A stretch of DNA of 64,000 nt from Sporofaciens musculi (GCF_009830285.1 NZ_WUQX01000001.1:1736501-1800500), one strand, 5' to 3'; positions 1 through 9,894 are shown, counted from the first letter of the stretch. A program made the numbers and translations. The notes: a model not told the origin generated them from the letters alone.

Positions 1-49
1 TTTTGTGCTACAATTAAGAAAATGGAAGTTCAAAGAGAGGAGAAGAACT

Positions 50-1072
50 ATGAGGAACCACGAGGTAACAAGGAGGCAGCCCTTATTAAAGGAGGACGGC
101 TCCCTGCGGGAAGCGGGATGGTCCAGACAGTTAGTCCAGTGTTATGACCGTACCAAGATTAAAGCGCCGGCATTTCGTATCAAGGAGTGGGATTATTATC
201 TGGTGTTAAATGAGGATTTTGCAGGCGCGTTTACCGTTTCGGACGACGGTTACATCGGTTTGCAGTCTGTGTCCCTATTGAATTTTAAAGAGGGATGGGA
301 GCACACAGAGACAATTCTTAATCCATTTCCCATGGGAAGGCTTCATATGCCGTCCACCTCAAAGGAGGGGGATACGATTTACCATGATAAGAGGCTTCAC
401 ATTGAGTTTCGCAATGGGGAGGGCAGACGGAGGCTTCTGTGCAAATTTCGGAATTTCTATCAGGGAAAGGATTTTGAATGCAATATTACTCTGAGGCAGC
501 CCCAGATGGATACCATGGTAATCGCTACGCCGTGGAAGGAAGATAAGAGGGCGTTCTACTATAACCAGAAGATTAACTGTATGTCTGCCAGCGGAAGTAT
601 GAGGTATGATGGGAAGACATATACCTTTTGTCCTGAGACGGATTTTGGAACCCTGGACTGGGGCAGAGGTGTGTGGACTTATGATAACCGCTGGTACTGG
701 GGGTCCGGTAATTGTATGATTGAGGGTAAGCCCTTTGGGTTCAATATTGGATACGGGTTCGGGGATACTTCTGCGGCATCTGAGAATGTGCTGCACTATG
801 ACGGAAAGGCGCATAAGCTGGATGATGTGACGTTTCATATCCCAAAAGGGGATTATATGAAGCCTTGGAAATTTACGTCCAGTGACGGAAGGTTTGAGAT
901 GGATTTCCTGCCGGTGCTTGACCGGAAGGCAAAGACGGAGGCTGTGATTATTGAGACAGACCAGCATCAAGTGTTCGGGCGTATGAGCGGACAAGCGGTT
1001 CTGGACGACGGAAAGGTGATTGAAGTTAAGGATTTGATGTGCTTTGCAGAGGATGTGCATAATCGGTATTAG
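50..1072 (+). CDS. DUF2804 family protein
   Basis: A 340-residue protein matching DUF2804, a family without an assigned activity. Many aromatic and glycine-rich strands (for example the stretch around TDFGTLDWGRGVWTYDNRW) suggest an all-beta, possibly carbohydrate- or lipid-binding fold. No signal peptide or membrane segment is visible, so it is probably cytoplasmic. An in-frame GTG lies 45 nt upstream, but the ATG is preceded by a GAGGAGAAG ribosome binding site, so the ATG is taken as the start. The gene stands alone and is followed by a hairpin terminator. Family recognition is from overall sequence character; the function is unknown. Confidence 0.8.
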   Translation: MRNHEVTRRQPLLKEDGSLREAGWSRQLVQCYDRTKIKAPAFRIKEWDYYLVLNEDFAGAFTVSDDGYIGLQSVSLLNFKEGWEHTETILNPFPMGRLHMPSTSKEGDTIYHDKRLHIEFRNGEGRRRLLCKFRNFYQGKDFECNITLRQPQMDTMVIATPWKEDKRAFYYNQKINCMSASGSMRYDGKTYTFCPETDFGTLDWGRGVWTYDNRWYWGSGNCMIEGKPFGFNIGYGFGDTSAASENVLHYDGKAHKLDDVTFHIPKGDYMKPWKFTSSDGRFEMDFLPVLDRKAKTEAVIIETDQHQVFGRMSGQAVLDDGKVIEVKDLMCFAEDVHNRY

Positions 1073-1128
1073 AGGTAGATGGGGTATAACTGATATAACA
1101 GTTTATACGCAGCATCATAAGCTTAAGA

Positions 1129-1172
1129 AAACGGAGGAGAACCTGTGTACAGATTCCCCTCCGTTTCATTGT
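1129..1172 (+). terminator. Hairpin terminator after the DUF2804 gene
   Basis: AAACGGAGG (1129-1137) pairs with CCTCCGTTT (1158-1166) around a 20-nt loop, followed by TCATTGTT. The stem is good but the U-tract is weak. Confidence 0.6.
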
Positions 1173-1278
1173 TAGGGCATAATGAAAATAAAAATATATT
1201 TTTAAGTTCGTGTATTTAAGGATTATTTAATAATTTACATGTCATAATGGAAACACAAAAATGAAAAGGAGCAGCAAA

Positions 1279-3627
1279 ATGTTTTTACGAATACTAAAAA
1301 AAGACATTAAGCGCAAGAAAACTATGAATATCATCCTGCTGATTTTTGTGATTTTGGCAGTAACATTCATGGCAAGCAGCGCAAATAACCTGATTACAGT
1401 AAGCACGGCACTGGAGAATTATTTTGAGAAGGCGGGAATACCAGATTACTGGTTTGCTACAATGAATGCCTCAGATACCGCAAGGTTTGAAGAATTTGCT
1501 AAAGAAAACGGATATGACTATTATATTTCGCAGATGATTCAGATTGAGCCGAAAAATGTCCTTATTGAAGGAAAGAAGCTTTATTATTCCAGTACGCTGG
1601 CGCTTTCAGGGCTTGGCGGAATGAAAACCTTCGATAAAAATAATGAGGAGATTACCCACATTAACGATGGTGAGATATACGTCCCTAACTTTATTTTTGT
1701 ATCGCCGGAAAATGATTTTCACGAGGGTGGTAAAATATTGGTAAGTCAGAATGGAACGAGAAAGGAATTTACCATAAAGGGATACTCTAAGGATGCCCTT
1801 TTCAGTTCGGAAATGATGGGAATGACCAGGTTTCTCATTAGCGAAAAGGATGCGGCAATGTTCAGGGGAAAGGATGCCTCGATTTGCAGCGCAGTTGGGA
1901 TTTACACAGATGACGCTGGCTATCGCAACCGTTTTAACGAGCTGGGCATAAATACCGTAATGTCTATTGAGCGTTCGATGGTTAAGATGATCTATATTAT
2001 GGATATACTTATCGCGGCTATCCTGTTAGTCGTGAGTGTATGCCTGATATTGATTTCGATGGTTGTTCTGCGGTTTATCATCAATTTTACGATAACCGAG
2101 GAATTTCGGGAGATTGGTGTGTTGAAGGCGATTGGCATTCATAACAATCAGATCAGGGGACTGTATATTGTAAAATATCTGGCAATTTCCGTAATCGGTG
2201 CGACCCTTGGACTGCTCATTAGTTTTCCGGTTAGTAAAATAATGCTCGGCGCAGTTTCGCAAAAGATTGTAGTTTCAAGCAGAGATAATTTTTGGATAAA
2301 TATTGCAGCCGCGGTTTTGGCAGGCATGAGTGTGGTATTGTTCAGCTACCTCTGCACCCGAAGAATCTGCCGGTTTTCACCCATTGATGGGATACACGGC
2401 GGCGAGACGGGGGAGCGTTATTCCCAAAAAGGAATTATACATTTAAGCAAATCAAGAATTCCGGCAGTCTTATTTTTAGCGGTAAATGATATTTTAAGCG
2501 GAATGAAAAATTACGTTTCTATGATTATTATTTTCTTACTTGGGACTTTGCTGGTAATCATTCCTGTGAACACAATCAATACGCTGTGCTCCGATGATTT
2601 AATCACAACGTTTAATATGGTAAAAAGTGATCACATCATTTCTCAGGAGCTGCTTTTCTATCCAAACCAGAACAATGTAGAGAAGGTTGAGCAGCAGTTT
2701 TACAAGGTGAGGGAAATGTTTGCCCAAAACAGAATTGATGTGAAGGTTTTTCAGGAAATATTGTTTAGAAGCAATGTACGCAAAGGTGATAAACTTACAA
2801 ATTCCTTGTCTTTTCAGGGAATGGGCGAGGTAACGGCGGATATGTACATCTATTTAGAAGGCACGCCTCCTCAGAATGCTCATGAGGTTGCGCTAACCTA
2901 TCTTACGGCGGAGCAGATCGGCGCAAAGATTGGAGACAGGGTGGAGATTAAGGTGGGCGAAGATACAAAGGAGTATATCGTAACCGCGATAAACCAGAGT
3001 CTGAATAATATGGGAGAGGGCGTTCGTTTTCATCCGGATGCCAAGCTTGATTACAGATATGCGGCGGGAAGCTTCGGAATTCAGGTGATTTACAAGGACA
3101 ACCCGGATAAGGAGGAGCTTGCAAGACGAAAAGAGCTGCTTGAGAGACTTTTTCCTGATGGGAAAATATACACCTCCGGCGAGTATATCGGCCATATGAT
3201 TGGTGATATTGTGGGGCAGCTTGACCGCTTGAAAGTATTAATCCTAATCGTTGTTTTGGGAATTAACACGCTTGTGGCTGTGCTTATGGTGAAGAGCTTT
3301 ATCATCAAGGAAAAGAGTGAAATTGCGCTGCAAAAAGCCATGGGATTTCAAGATCGTTCACTCATTTTGTGGCAGAGCCTGCGTATTGGAATTGTGCTTT
3401 TAACCTCGGTAATCTTTGGGGTGCTGGTTTCTTCACCGTTGTCATCGCTGATTATCACGCCGATTTTTCAAATGATGGGAGCATACAGCATTAAGTATGA
3501 GATTAAAACGGTTGAAGTTTATATTGTCTTCCCGATGATAGTTCTTGCAGCGACGTCCTTCGCATCGTTTTTATCGGCACAAGGCTTAAGGAGAATTGTA
3601 CCATCAGAAATTTCAAATATCGAATAA
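1279..3627 (+). CDS. ABC transporter permease with two FtsX domains
   Basis: A 782-residue membrane protein with one N-terminal helix (about residues 16-36), a large extracellular domain, three helices (about 235-365), a further helix near 415-435, a second extracellular domain and three C-terminal helices (about 650-780). This duplicated FtsX/MacB layout is typical of exporters of peptides or lipids, or of antibiotic-resistance permeases. The ATG at 1261 overlaps its own Shine-Dalgarno: AAAAGGAG lies 8 nt before the ATG at 1279, so 1279 is the better start. It is followed after 12 nt by its ATPase and then by a two-component system, which suggests a sensing/detoxification module. The substrate cannot be told from sequence. 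Confidence 0.85.
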   Translation: MFLRILKKDIKRKKTMNIILLIFVILAVTFMASSANNLITVSTALENYFEKAGIPDYWFATMNASDTARFEEFAKENGYDYYISQMIQIEPKNVLIEGKKLYYSSTLALSGLGGMKTFDKNNEEITHINDGEIYVPNFIFVSPENDFHEGGKILVSQNGTRKEFTIKGYSKDALFSSEMMGMTRFLISEKDAAMFRGKDASICSAVGIYTDDAGYRNRFNELGINTVMSIERSMVKMIYIMDILIAAILLVVSVCLILISMVVLRFIINFTITEEFREIGVLKAIGIHNNQIRGLYIVKYLAISVIGATLGLLISFPVSKIMLGAVSQKIVVSSRDNFWINIAAAVLAGMSVVLFSYLCTRRICRFSPIDGIHGGETGERYSQKGIIHLSKSRIPAVLFLAVNDILSGMKNYVSMIIIFLLGTLLVIIPVNTINTLCSDDLITTFNMVKSDHIISQELLFYPNQNNVEKVEQQFYKVREMFAQNRIDVKVFQEILFRSNVRKGDKLTNSLSFQGMGEVTADMYIYLEGTPPQNAHEVALTYLTAEQIGAKIGDRVEIKVGEDTKEYIVTAINQSLNNMGEGVRFHPDAKLDYRYAAGSFGIQVIYKDNPDKEELARRKELLERLFPDGKIYTSGEYIGHMIGDIVGQLDRLKVLILIVVLGINTLVAVLMVKSFIIKEKSEIALQKAMGFQDRSLILWQSLRIGIVLLTSVIFGVLVSSPLSSLIITPIFQMMGAYSIKYEIKTVEVYIVFPMIVLAATSFASFLSAQGLRRIVPSEISNIE

Positions 3628-3639
3628 AGGAGAATTTTT

Positions 3640-4404
3640 ATGACTAGTATTCTTGAAGTGAAAGACCTTTGCAAAACTTATGTAGTAAACAAAAGGCAGA
3701 ATAATGTGCTGAAAAATGTGAATTTCGTGGTTTATGAGGGCGAAATGGTTGCGGTTATGGGACCTTCCGGTTCAGGAAAATCCACGCTGTTGTATGCGGT
3801 CTCAGGGATGGATCATATTACTGCCGGTGATGTGGAGTTTTGCGGCAAAAGCATCCCCAAATTAAACCAAAAGGAGCTTGCGAAGCTTCGGCTTGATGAT
3901 ATGGGATTTATTTTCCAACAGATGTATATGCTTAAGAATCTTTCGATTTTGGACAATATTATACTTCCTGCATGTCAGTCGGATAAAATCAAGGAAAGCC
4001 GCAAAACGACTGTGGAGAGAGGCTGCCAGCTAATGCACAAGCTTGGAATTATCGAGGTTGCGGACAACGATATTAACGAAGTGTCCGGCGGACAGCTGCA
4101 GCGCGCGTGCATTTGCAGGAGTATGATAAACCTGCCGAAGATGATTTTTGCTGATGAGCCCACAGGCGCGTTAAATAGAGCTTCTTCAGATGAGGTTATG
4201 GAAGAACTGACCAGGCTTAACAGTGAGGGTACGACGATTATGCTTGTTACCCATGATGTCAAGGTTGCCGCAAAATGTACAAGGGTTCTGTATATCGTTG
4301 ACGGAAATATAAGAGGCGAGTACACAATGGAAAAATATGATAAGTTAAAACTTCGTGAGCGGGAACGTGCCCTCAACGGCTGGCTTATAGAAATGGGTTG
4401 GTGA
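3640..4404 (+). CDS. ABC transporter ATP-binding protein (MacB/LolD type)
   Basis: A 254-residue nucleotide-binding subunit for the upstream permease. It has Walker A GPSGSGKS (41-48), a Q-loop region (FIFQQMYMLKNL), signature SGGQLQRA, Walker B MIFADEPTGALN and the H-loop TIMLVTHD. The spacing and the EPTGAL tail fit the LolD/MacB/BceA group that partners FtsX permeases. AAAGGAG precedes the ATG. Its stop codon lies 4 nt before the response-regulator start, indicating one transcript and probable translational coupling. Confidence 0.93.
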   Translation: MTSILEVKDLCKTYVVNKRQNNVLKNVNFVVYEGEMVAVMGPSGSGKSTLLYAVSGMDHITAGDVEFCGKSIPKLNQKELAKLRLDDMGFIFQQMYMLKNLSILDNIILPACQSDKIKESRKTTVERGCQLMHKLGIIEVADNDINEVSGGQLQRACICRSMINLPKMIFADEPTGALNRASSDEVMEELTRLNSEGTTIMLVTHDVKVAAKCTRVLYIVDGNIRGEYTMEKYDKLKLRERERALNGWLIEMGW

Positions 4405-4408
4405 TAGC

Positions 4409-5071
4409 TTGATAGATGTTTTAGTTGTAGAGGATAACAAAGAATTGTCAATGGTCCTGTGTGATTTCCTGCAAGCGGAAGGCTATACGGTGTCTGCTGC
4501 CGAAAATGCCAGGAAAGCCTTGTCGCTGTATCAAAGGTACGGCGCAAGGCTTGTGGTGCTTGATATCATGTTGCCTGGGGAGGATGGATTTTCAATCTGC
4601 GAAAAAATCCGCAGGGAGAGCAACACGCCGATTCTGATTGTAAGTGCGAAAACGGGCAAGGAGGATAAACTGCTTGGGCTGAATCTTGGCGCAGATGATT
4701 ACATGGAAAAGCCCTATGATATTGACATCATGCTTGCGAAAATCGGCGGAATATTTAAGCGCAGATATTCGGCAGACGGACTGATTGACGGAGATATTCG
4801 GATTAATAAAATGAACCGTGCCGTAGTCAAAAATAATTTAACCCTTGAAATGACGTCCAAGGAGTTCGAGCTATTAATACTTCTGATTGAAAACAAGGGA
4901 CGCACCCTTTCCAAAGAATATATTTTCAATACAATCTGGGGCAGCGACAGCTTATCCGAGCAGCAGACCCTTACGGTTCACATAAAATGGCTGCGGCAAA
5001 AAATTGAAGAAGACCCGAAAAAACCACAGAAAATTCTGACTGTTTGGGGAGTGGGGTACAAGTATATATGA
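4409..5071 (+). CDS. OmpR/PhoB-family response regulator
   Basis: A 220-residue regulator: receiver domain (about 1-115) with phospho-acceptor Asp52 in VVLDIMLP, and a winged-helix DNA-binding domain (about 125-220, with TSKEFELLILLIENKGRTLS). The start is a TTG: the next in-frame ATG would delete the acidic pocket DNVE-type residues at the N-terminus. The ribosome binding site is weak and the ATPase stop lies 4 nt upstream, so re-initiation is likely. Its stop overlaps the kinase start (ATGA). It probably autoregulates the ABC/two-component operon. Confidence 0.9.
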   Translation: MIDVLVVEDNKELSMVLCDFLQAEGYTVSAAENARKALSLYQRYGARLVVLDIMLPGEDGFSICEKIRRESNTPILIVSAKTGKEDKLLGLNLGADDYMEKPYDIDIMLAKIGGIFKRRYSADGLIDGDIRINKMNRAVVKNNLTLEMTSKEFELLILLIENKGRTLSKEYIFNTIWGSDSLSEQQTLTVHIKWLRQKIEEDPKKPQKILTVWGVGYKYI

Positions 5072-6300
5072 AAGCCTTCAGGAGATTATTTGCGTTGGCA
5101 TTCCTTTGCATTTCTATCATTTTTATTGGTTTGAATTTACTCTTAAAAAATATGAGCGCTGTGGAAAGCGGCAGGCCATACAGGGTTGAAATCAACAGAA
5201 TTGCCCTTCAAATCGAGAAAAATGGTTTTCAAAGCGTTGATTTGTCCAAGTGCGAATATGTAAACTATATTGAGGCGTTCCAAGAAGATTTTTACAATTC
5301 TGACAGCGATTATGTGATTTGTGAAATAAATGGAACGCTGTATCGCTTTGATTACGACGCAAAAAACGATACGGGAAATAAGAAAATGGTTATTATGGTT
5401 AATGGGATATTGGCGGTAATGTCTGCTTTGGTGTTCCTTATTTTACTTTATATCCAGAAAGAAATTTTGAGCCCCTTTGAACGGCTTAAGGATGTTCCAT
5501 ATGAGCTTTCAAAGGGGAACCTGACCTTTCCGGTCAGGGAAAATAAGAATCGGTTTTTCGGTAAATTTTTGTGGGGAATCGACATGCTGCGTGAAAGTAT
5601 GGAACAGCAGAAACGGCGTGAGCTTGAGCTTGAAAGGGAAAAGAAGACGCTTTTATTATCCCTCTCCCACGACATCAAAACGCCGCTTTCCGCTATAAAA
5701 TTATACGCTAAGGCGCTGTCGAGAAATTTGTATTCCGATAGGGAAAAGCAGCGTGAAACTGCAGAAAAGATAAACGAAAAGGCGGACGAAATAGAACACT
5801 ATGTTTCTCGGATTATTACTGCCTCCCGTGAAGACTTTTTAAGTCTTGAAGCAGAGGACGGGGAGTTTTATTTGGGGGAGCTGGTACAAAATATTGCCGC
5901 ATATTATAGTGAAAAATTAGCGTTAGTCAAGACAGAATTTATAATCGGAGAATATCAGGACTGCCTGATTTTTGGTGACTTTGACCGGAGTGTCGAGGTG
6001 CTGCAGAACTTAATGGAAAATGCAATAAAATACGGTGATGGAAAAAGGATTACCCTGGGGTTTTCCAATGATGACGAGGGCGTTTTTGTTTCAGTTGAAA
6101 ACAGCGGCTGTACTCTTGCTGAATCGGATTTACCCCATATTTTTGAGAGCTTTTGGCGGGGCAGAAATTCCGAAAAAATGGAAGGAAGCGGCCTTGGTCT
6201 GTATATTTGCAGACAGCTTATGCACAAAATGAATGGGGATATTTTTGCCGAAATGAACGACGGAGTAATTGAGATTACGACTATTTTTCGTCGGGTATAG
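5068..6300 (+). CDS. Sensor histidine kinase of the ABC-linked two-component system
   Basis: A 410-residue membrane kinase. It has an N-terminal membrane helix (about 7-27), an extracellular sensor segment of about 80 residues, a second helix (about 108-130), a dimerisation/phosphoacceptor domain with His201 in LSLSHDIKTPLS, an N box (NLMENAIKYG) and a G box (GSGLGLYICRQL). The ATG overlaps the regulator's TGA; an upstream in-frame TTG is less likely. The short extracytoplasmic domain suggests direct ligand sensing or sensing through the ABC permease. The operon ends at the inverted repeat just downstream. Confidence 0.92.
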   Translation: MKAFRRLFALAFLCISIIFIGLNLLLKNMSAVESGRPYRVEINRIALQIEKNGFQSVDLSKCEYVNYIEAFQEDFYNSDSDYVICEINGTLYRFDYDAKNDTGNKKMVIMVNGILAVMSALVFLILLYIQKEILSPFERLKDVPYELSKGNLTFPVRENKNRFFGKFLWGIDMLRESMEQQKRRELELEREKKTLLLSLSHDIKTPLSAIKLYAKALSRNLYSDREKQRETAEKINEKADEIEHYVSRIITASREDFLSLEAEDGEFYLGELVQNIAAYYSEKLALVKTEFIIGEYQDCLIFGDFDRSVEVLQNLMENAIKYGDGKRITLGFSNDDEGVFVSVENSGCTLAESDLPHIFESFWRGRNSEKMEGSGLGLYICRQLMHKMNGDIFAEMNDGVIEITTIFRRV

Positions 6301-6342
6301 CCGGCACAAAGTTTTGCGGGGCTTCTTTTTCCCTAATATAGA

Positions 6343-6392
6343 ATAAACCTCCAAACTGAGTAATTTTATCTTACATCAGTTTGAAGGTTTAT
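6343..6392. terminator. Bidirectional hairpin between convergent genes
   Basis: A 17-nt arm at 6343-6359 pairs with 6376-6392 with a single mismatch. It is AT-rich with flanking A and T runs, between the kinase gene and a convergent small gene. Confidence 0.75.
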
Positions 6393-6448
6393 ATAATCTT
6401 CGGGATACTCCCGCCTTTTCTTCCTGTCTAACTCAAAATGACGGTCGG

Positions 6449-6742
6449 CTAGTCTTCCTTCACTTCTTCTTTGGCAGTATCATCTTGCGCGTCGGTATCT
6501 TCTTCGCCAGCCTGCTCAGTCTCAGCAGCCTCATCCTTGGCAGAAGCGTTCAAAGAAACGTATTCCCGATCTGCTACAGGCTTTAAGTCACTGTCAAGAT
6601 CAAAGTCATTATCTTCAAATTCATCTTCAAATTCATCGTCTTCACTGGAATCTTTTTTCTTTAAATAATAGATAAGGCCTGCAATCGTTCCAGCGGCAGC
6701 AGCCAGCCCAAATAAACCTTTGCCCCATTTCTTCATAATCAT
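6449..6742 (-). CDS. Small single-pass membrane protein with acidic tail
   Basis: A 97-residue protein: a short basic N-terminus, one membrane helix (about 8-24, GLFGLAAAAGTIAGLIYYL), a KKK stop-transfer, then a long tail very rich in Glu and Asp. By the positive-inside rule the basic KKK sits inside and the acidic tail is probably cytoplasmic. The start is the ATG preceded by AAAGGAG at 5 nt; longer upstream frames lack a binding site. No family is recognised beyond a loose resemblance to YtxH-like small proteins. Function unknown. Confidence 0.75.
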   Translation of the reverse strand: MIMKKWGKGLFGLAAAAGTIAGLIYYLKKKDSSEDDEFEDEFEDNDFDLDSDLKPVADREYVSLNASAKDEAAETEQAGEEDTDAQDDTAKEEVKED

Positions 6743-6938
6743 TTTAACTCCTTTCAAATGTATTCTAAAATATATCATACCACACATTGCATTATTTTTC
6801 CTCTAAAATAATCATAAAATGTATAGAAATTGATGGATGAGCCCGAAAGGTATACCTGTTAGCAGCACTGGATTAATCTGTTAAATTGTGTTAAACTGTA
6901 GGATATTGTTATTTTTAAGCAAAAGGAGAGGTTGTACA

Positions 6939-8501
6939 ATGAACAAATATGAAGCGACTGGTACGGCTAAAAAAGGGTTGTTCCGCATCATATTCAGCAG
7001 GACAGGAATCATTCTTCTTCTGGTTCTGGCACAGTTTGGAATGATGGTTTCGTCGGTTTATTATCTGCGGGAGTATCTTCCTTATATATATGGCGCGATG
7101 ATTATTTTGGAGGCGGTTGTGGTAATTTATATTATCAACACCAAGGGTAATCCGGCCTTTAAAATGACTTGGATTTTATGTGTCCTGGTTTTTCCGCTGA
7201 TTGGCGTGTTATTCTATGTGTTCGTGCAGATGCAGGTGGGGACGCGGTTTATGCAGAACCGGCTGTCTACCTTGCGGCTTGAGACGGCTCCCTATATGCA
7301 GCAGGACCAGGAGATTGTGGACTGCCTGCGTGCCAGTAAGTCGGCCAATGCCCAGTTGTCCTACTATCTGTCCAGGCAGTTGGGATTTCCCACGTACCGC
7401 AACACGGAGATATACTATTATCCCTTGGGAGAATATAAGTTTAAGGCAATGCTAAATGAACTTCAAAAGGCACGGAAATATATTTTCATGGAATACTTTA
7501 TTGTAGAAATGGGTTATATGTGGGGGAGTATCCTGGATATCCTTAAGCGAAAGGCGGGACAGGGCGTGGAGGTCAGATTCATGTATGACGGAATGTGCTC
7601 CATCTCCATGCTGCCCTATAATTATCCCAGACAGCTTGAGAAATGGGGAATTCAGTGTAAAATATCCAATCCTATTGTTCCATTTTTGTCTACCACCCAG
7701 AATAACCGCGACCACAGAAAGATCTGTGTCATCGACGGAAAGGTGGCCTTTACCGGAGGCGTGAATCTGGGGGATGAGTATATCAACCAAAAGGAGAGGT
7801 TCGGCCATTGGAAGGATACTGCGGTGATGCTTAAGGGGGATGGTGTACAGAGCCTTACCATGCTTTTTCTGCAGATGTGGAACATAGGGGAACGAAGACC
7901 GGAGAAATATATGCGGTATCTGACGCCTAAGCGGTCAGAGCTTCATAGGGGCATGGGATATGTGATTCCTTATGGGGACAGCCCCTTTGACAATGAAAAT
8001 GTGGGGGAAGAGGTGTATTTCCATATTTTGAACCATGCGAAGAAGTATGTACATATCATGACGCCTTATCTGATTCTGGATAACGAGATGATTACAACTC
8101 TTACAAGGGTTGCAAAAAGCGGAATCGAGGCTGTGATTATTATGCCTCATATTCCCGATAAATGGTATGCATTTGCCGTTGCCAAGACATACTATAAAGA
8201 GCTGATTGAAAGCGGTGTGCAGATTTACGAGTATACGCCGGGCTTTGTCCATGCAAAGGTGTTTGTGTCGGATGACGACACGGCGACGGTAGGGACGATT
8301 AACCTGGATTACCGAAGCCTGTATCTCCATTACGAGTGCGGCGTATTTATTTACAACAATCCAGAGGTGGATAAGATTGAGGCTGATTTCCAGAAGACAC
8401 TGGCAAAATGTCATAAGGTAACGCTGGTGGAGGTGAAGGAGAGAAGTATGCTTACAAAGGTTACAGGGCATGTGCTCAGGCTGGTTGCACCCCTAATGTA
8501 A
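6939..8501 (+). CDS. cls: Cardiolipin synthase
   Basis: A 520-residue membrane phospholipase-D-family enzyme that condenses phosphatidylglycerol into cardiolipin. Two N-terminal helices (about 20-45 and 55-80) are followed by two HKD motifs, His259 in HRKICVIDGKVAFTGG and His438 in HAKVFVSDDDTATVGT, the paired active-site halves of bacterial Cls. Length is normal. The ATG has AAAAGGAGAGG upstream; a longer in-frame extension is not supported. A GGTATACC palindrome lies 83 nt upstream. Confidence 0.94.
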   Translation: MNKYEATGTAKKGLFRIIFSRTGIILLLVLAQFGMMVSSVYYLREYLPYIYGAMIILEAVVVIYIINTKGNPAFKMTWILCVLVFPLIGVLFYVFVQMQVGTRFMQNRLSTLRLETAPYMQQDQEIVDCLRASKSANAQLSYYLSRQLGFPTYRNTEIYYYPLGEYKFKAMLNELQKARKYIFMEYFIVEMGYMWGSILDILKRKAGQGVEVRFMYDGMCSISMLPYNYPRQLEKWGIQCKISNPIVPFLSTTQNNRDHRKICVIDGKVAFTGGVNLGDEYINQKERFGHWKDTAVMLKGDGVQSLTMLFLQMWNIGERRPEKYMRYLTPKRSELHRGMGYVIPYGDSPFDNENVGEEVYFHILNHAKKYVHIMTPYLILDNEMITTLTRVAKSGIEAVIIMPHIPDKWYAFAVAKTYYKELIESGVQIYEYTPGFVHAKVFVSDDDTATVGTINLDYRSLYLHYECGVFIYNNPEVDKIEADFQKTLAKCHKVTLVEVKERSMLTKVTGHVLRLVAPLM

Positions 8502-8510
8502 AAAATGCAT

Positions 8511-8539
8511 TTTACAGGAGTGGAAAAATATAGTATAAT
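8511..8539 (+). promoter_or_regulatory. Sigma-A promoter for purA
   Basis: TTTACA (8511-8516), a 17-nt spacer and TATAAT (8534-8539), ending 55 nt before the purA start. It lies just after the cls stop, so purA has its own promoter. Confidence 0.8.
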
Positions 8540-8594
8540 GCTAAGTGGTTTTAAGACTCATGTAAATGATGCAGATAACGCAGGAGGAATTGAT

Positions 8595-9872
8595 ATGGTA
8601 AAAGCAGTAGTTGGCGCCAACTGGGGAGATGAAGGCAAGGGAAAGATTACGGATATGCTTGCAAAGAAAGCGGATATTATCGTGAGATTCCAGGGAGGAG
8701 CGAATGCAGGGCATACAATCGTTAATGATTATGGGAAGTTTGCACTTCACACCCTGCCGTCAGGTGTATTTTACGGTCACACGACGAGTATGATTGGCAA
8801 TGGGGTTGCCTTAGATGTCCCAGTGCTTTTTAGGGAGATCCAGTCTATTGTTGACAGGGGAGTTCCGAAGCCGAAGCTCCTTGTATCGGACCGCGCCCAG
8901 ATGGTCATGTCCTATCATAAGAATTTTGACGCATATGAGGAGGAACGGCTCGGTGGGAAATCCTTTGGCTCAACCAAGTCCGGTATTGCACCGTTCTATT
9001 CCGATAAATATGCGAAGATTGGTTTTCAAGTCAGCGAACTTTTTGATGATGAGTTATTAAAAGAGAAGGTAGTAAGGATTGCAAAGCAGAAGAATGTTTT
9101 GCTTGAGCATCTGTACCATAAGCCGTTAATCAGTCCAGACGAGCTGTATGGTGAGTTAATGGAATATAAGGAGATGGTTGCCCCTTATGTGTGCGATACT
9201 GCACTTTATCTGCACAATGCGCTGAAGGAGGGCAAGGAGATTCTGCTGGAGGGACAGTTAGGCTCTCTTAAGGATCCAGATCACGGTATCTATCCTATGG
9301 TAACGTCCTCCTCAACTCTGGCGGCATACGGCGCCATCGGCGCAGGGATTCCTCCCTATGAGATTAAGCAGATTATTACGGTCTGCAAGGCATATTCCAG
9401 CGCTGTGGGGGCAGGTGCATTTGTCAGTGAGATTTTCGGAGACGAAGCGGACGAGTTAAGGAACCGCGGCGGAGACGGCGGTGAGTTCGGAGCCACGACG
9501 GGACGCCCAAGGAGAGTAGGGTGGTTCGACTGTGTGGCGTCCAAATACGGCTTAAGGATGCAGGGAACCACAGATGTGGCGTTTACCGTATTGGACGTGC
9601 TAGGTTATCTGGACGAGATTCCAGTGTGTGTTGGCTATGAGGTTGACGGGGAAGTAACGACAGAATTCCCGACTACTCACCTGCTTGACAAGGCGAAGCC
9701 AGTGATTAAGAAGCTGGCGGGATGGAAGTGTGACATCAGAGGCATAAAGAATTATGATGAGCTGCCAGAGAACTGCCGCAAGTATATTGAGTTTGTAGAG
9801 GAGCAGTTGGGATATCCGATTACTATGGTGTCAAACGGACCTGGAAGAGATGATATCATCTATCGCAATTAG
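8595..9872 (+). CDS. purA: Adenylosuccinate synthetase
   Basis: A 425-residue enzyme joining IMP and aspartate with GTP to form adenylosuccinate, the first committed step to AMP. It shows the N-terminal P-loop-like GANWGDEGKGK with the catalytic Asp, the GGANAGHT motif, SGIAPFYSDK, and the C-terminal GPGRDD. GCAGGAGG precedes the ATG; an upstream in-frame ATG at 8505 would lie before the promoter -10 box and is rejected. Length is normal. The gene is monocistronic between its own promoter and asnB. Confidence 0.97.
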   Translation: MVKAVVGANWGDEGKGKITDMLAKKADIIVRFQGGANAGHTIVNDYGKFALHTLPSGVFYGHTTSMIGNGVALDVPVLFREIQSIVDRGVPKPKLLVSDRAQMVMSYHKNFDAYEEERLGGKSFGSTKSGIAPFYSDKYAKIGFQVSELFDDELLKEKVVRIAKQKNVLLEHLYHKPLISPDELYGELMEYKEMVAPYVCDTALYLHNALKEGKEILLEGQLGSLKDPDHGIYPMVTSSSTLAAYGAIGAGIPPYEIKQIITVCKAYSSAVGAGAFVSEIFGDEADELRNRGGDGGEFGATTGRPRRVGWFDCVASKYGLRMQGTTDVAFTVLDVLGYLDEIPVCVGYEVDGEVTTEFPTTHLLDKAKPVIKKLAGWKCDIRGIKNYDELPENCRKYIEFVEEQLGYPITMVSNGPGRDDIIYRN

Positions 9873-9894
9873 TATATATTGGAAATTAAAATTA

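Noticed and set aside
359-1060. Long reverse-strand ORF inside the DUF2804 gene
   Set aside because: No ribosome binding site and fully overlapped by a well-supported gene; composition is antisense-like.
3975-4547. 190-codon reverse-strand ORF across the ABC ATPase and regulator
   Set aside because: Shadow of two genes with clear motifs; no translation signals.
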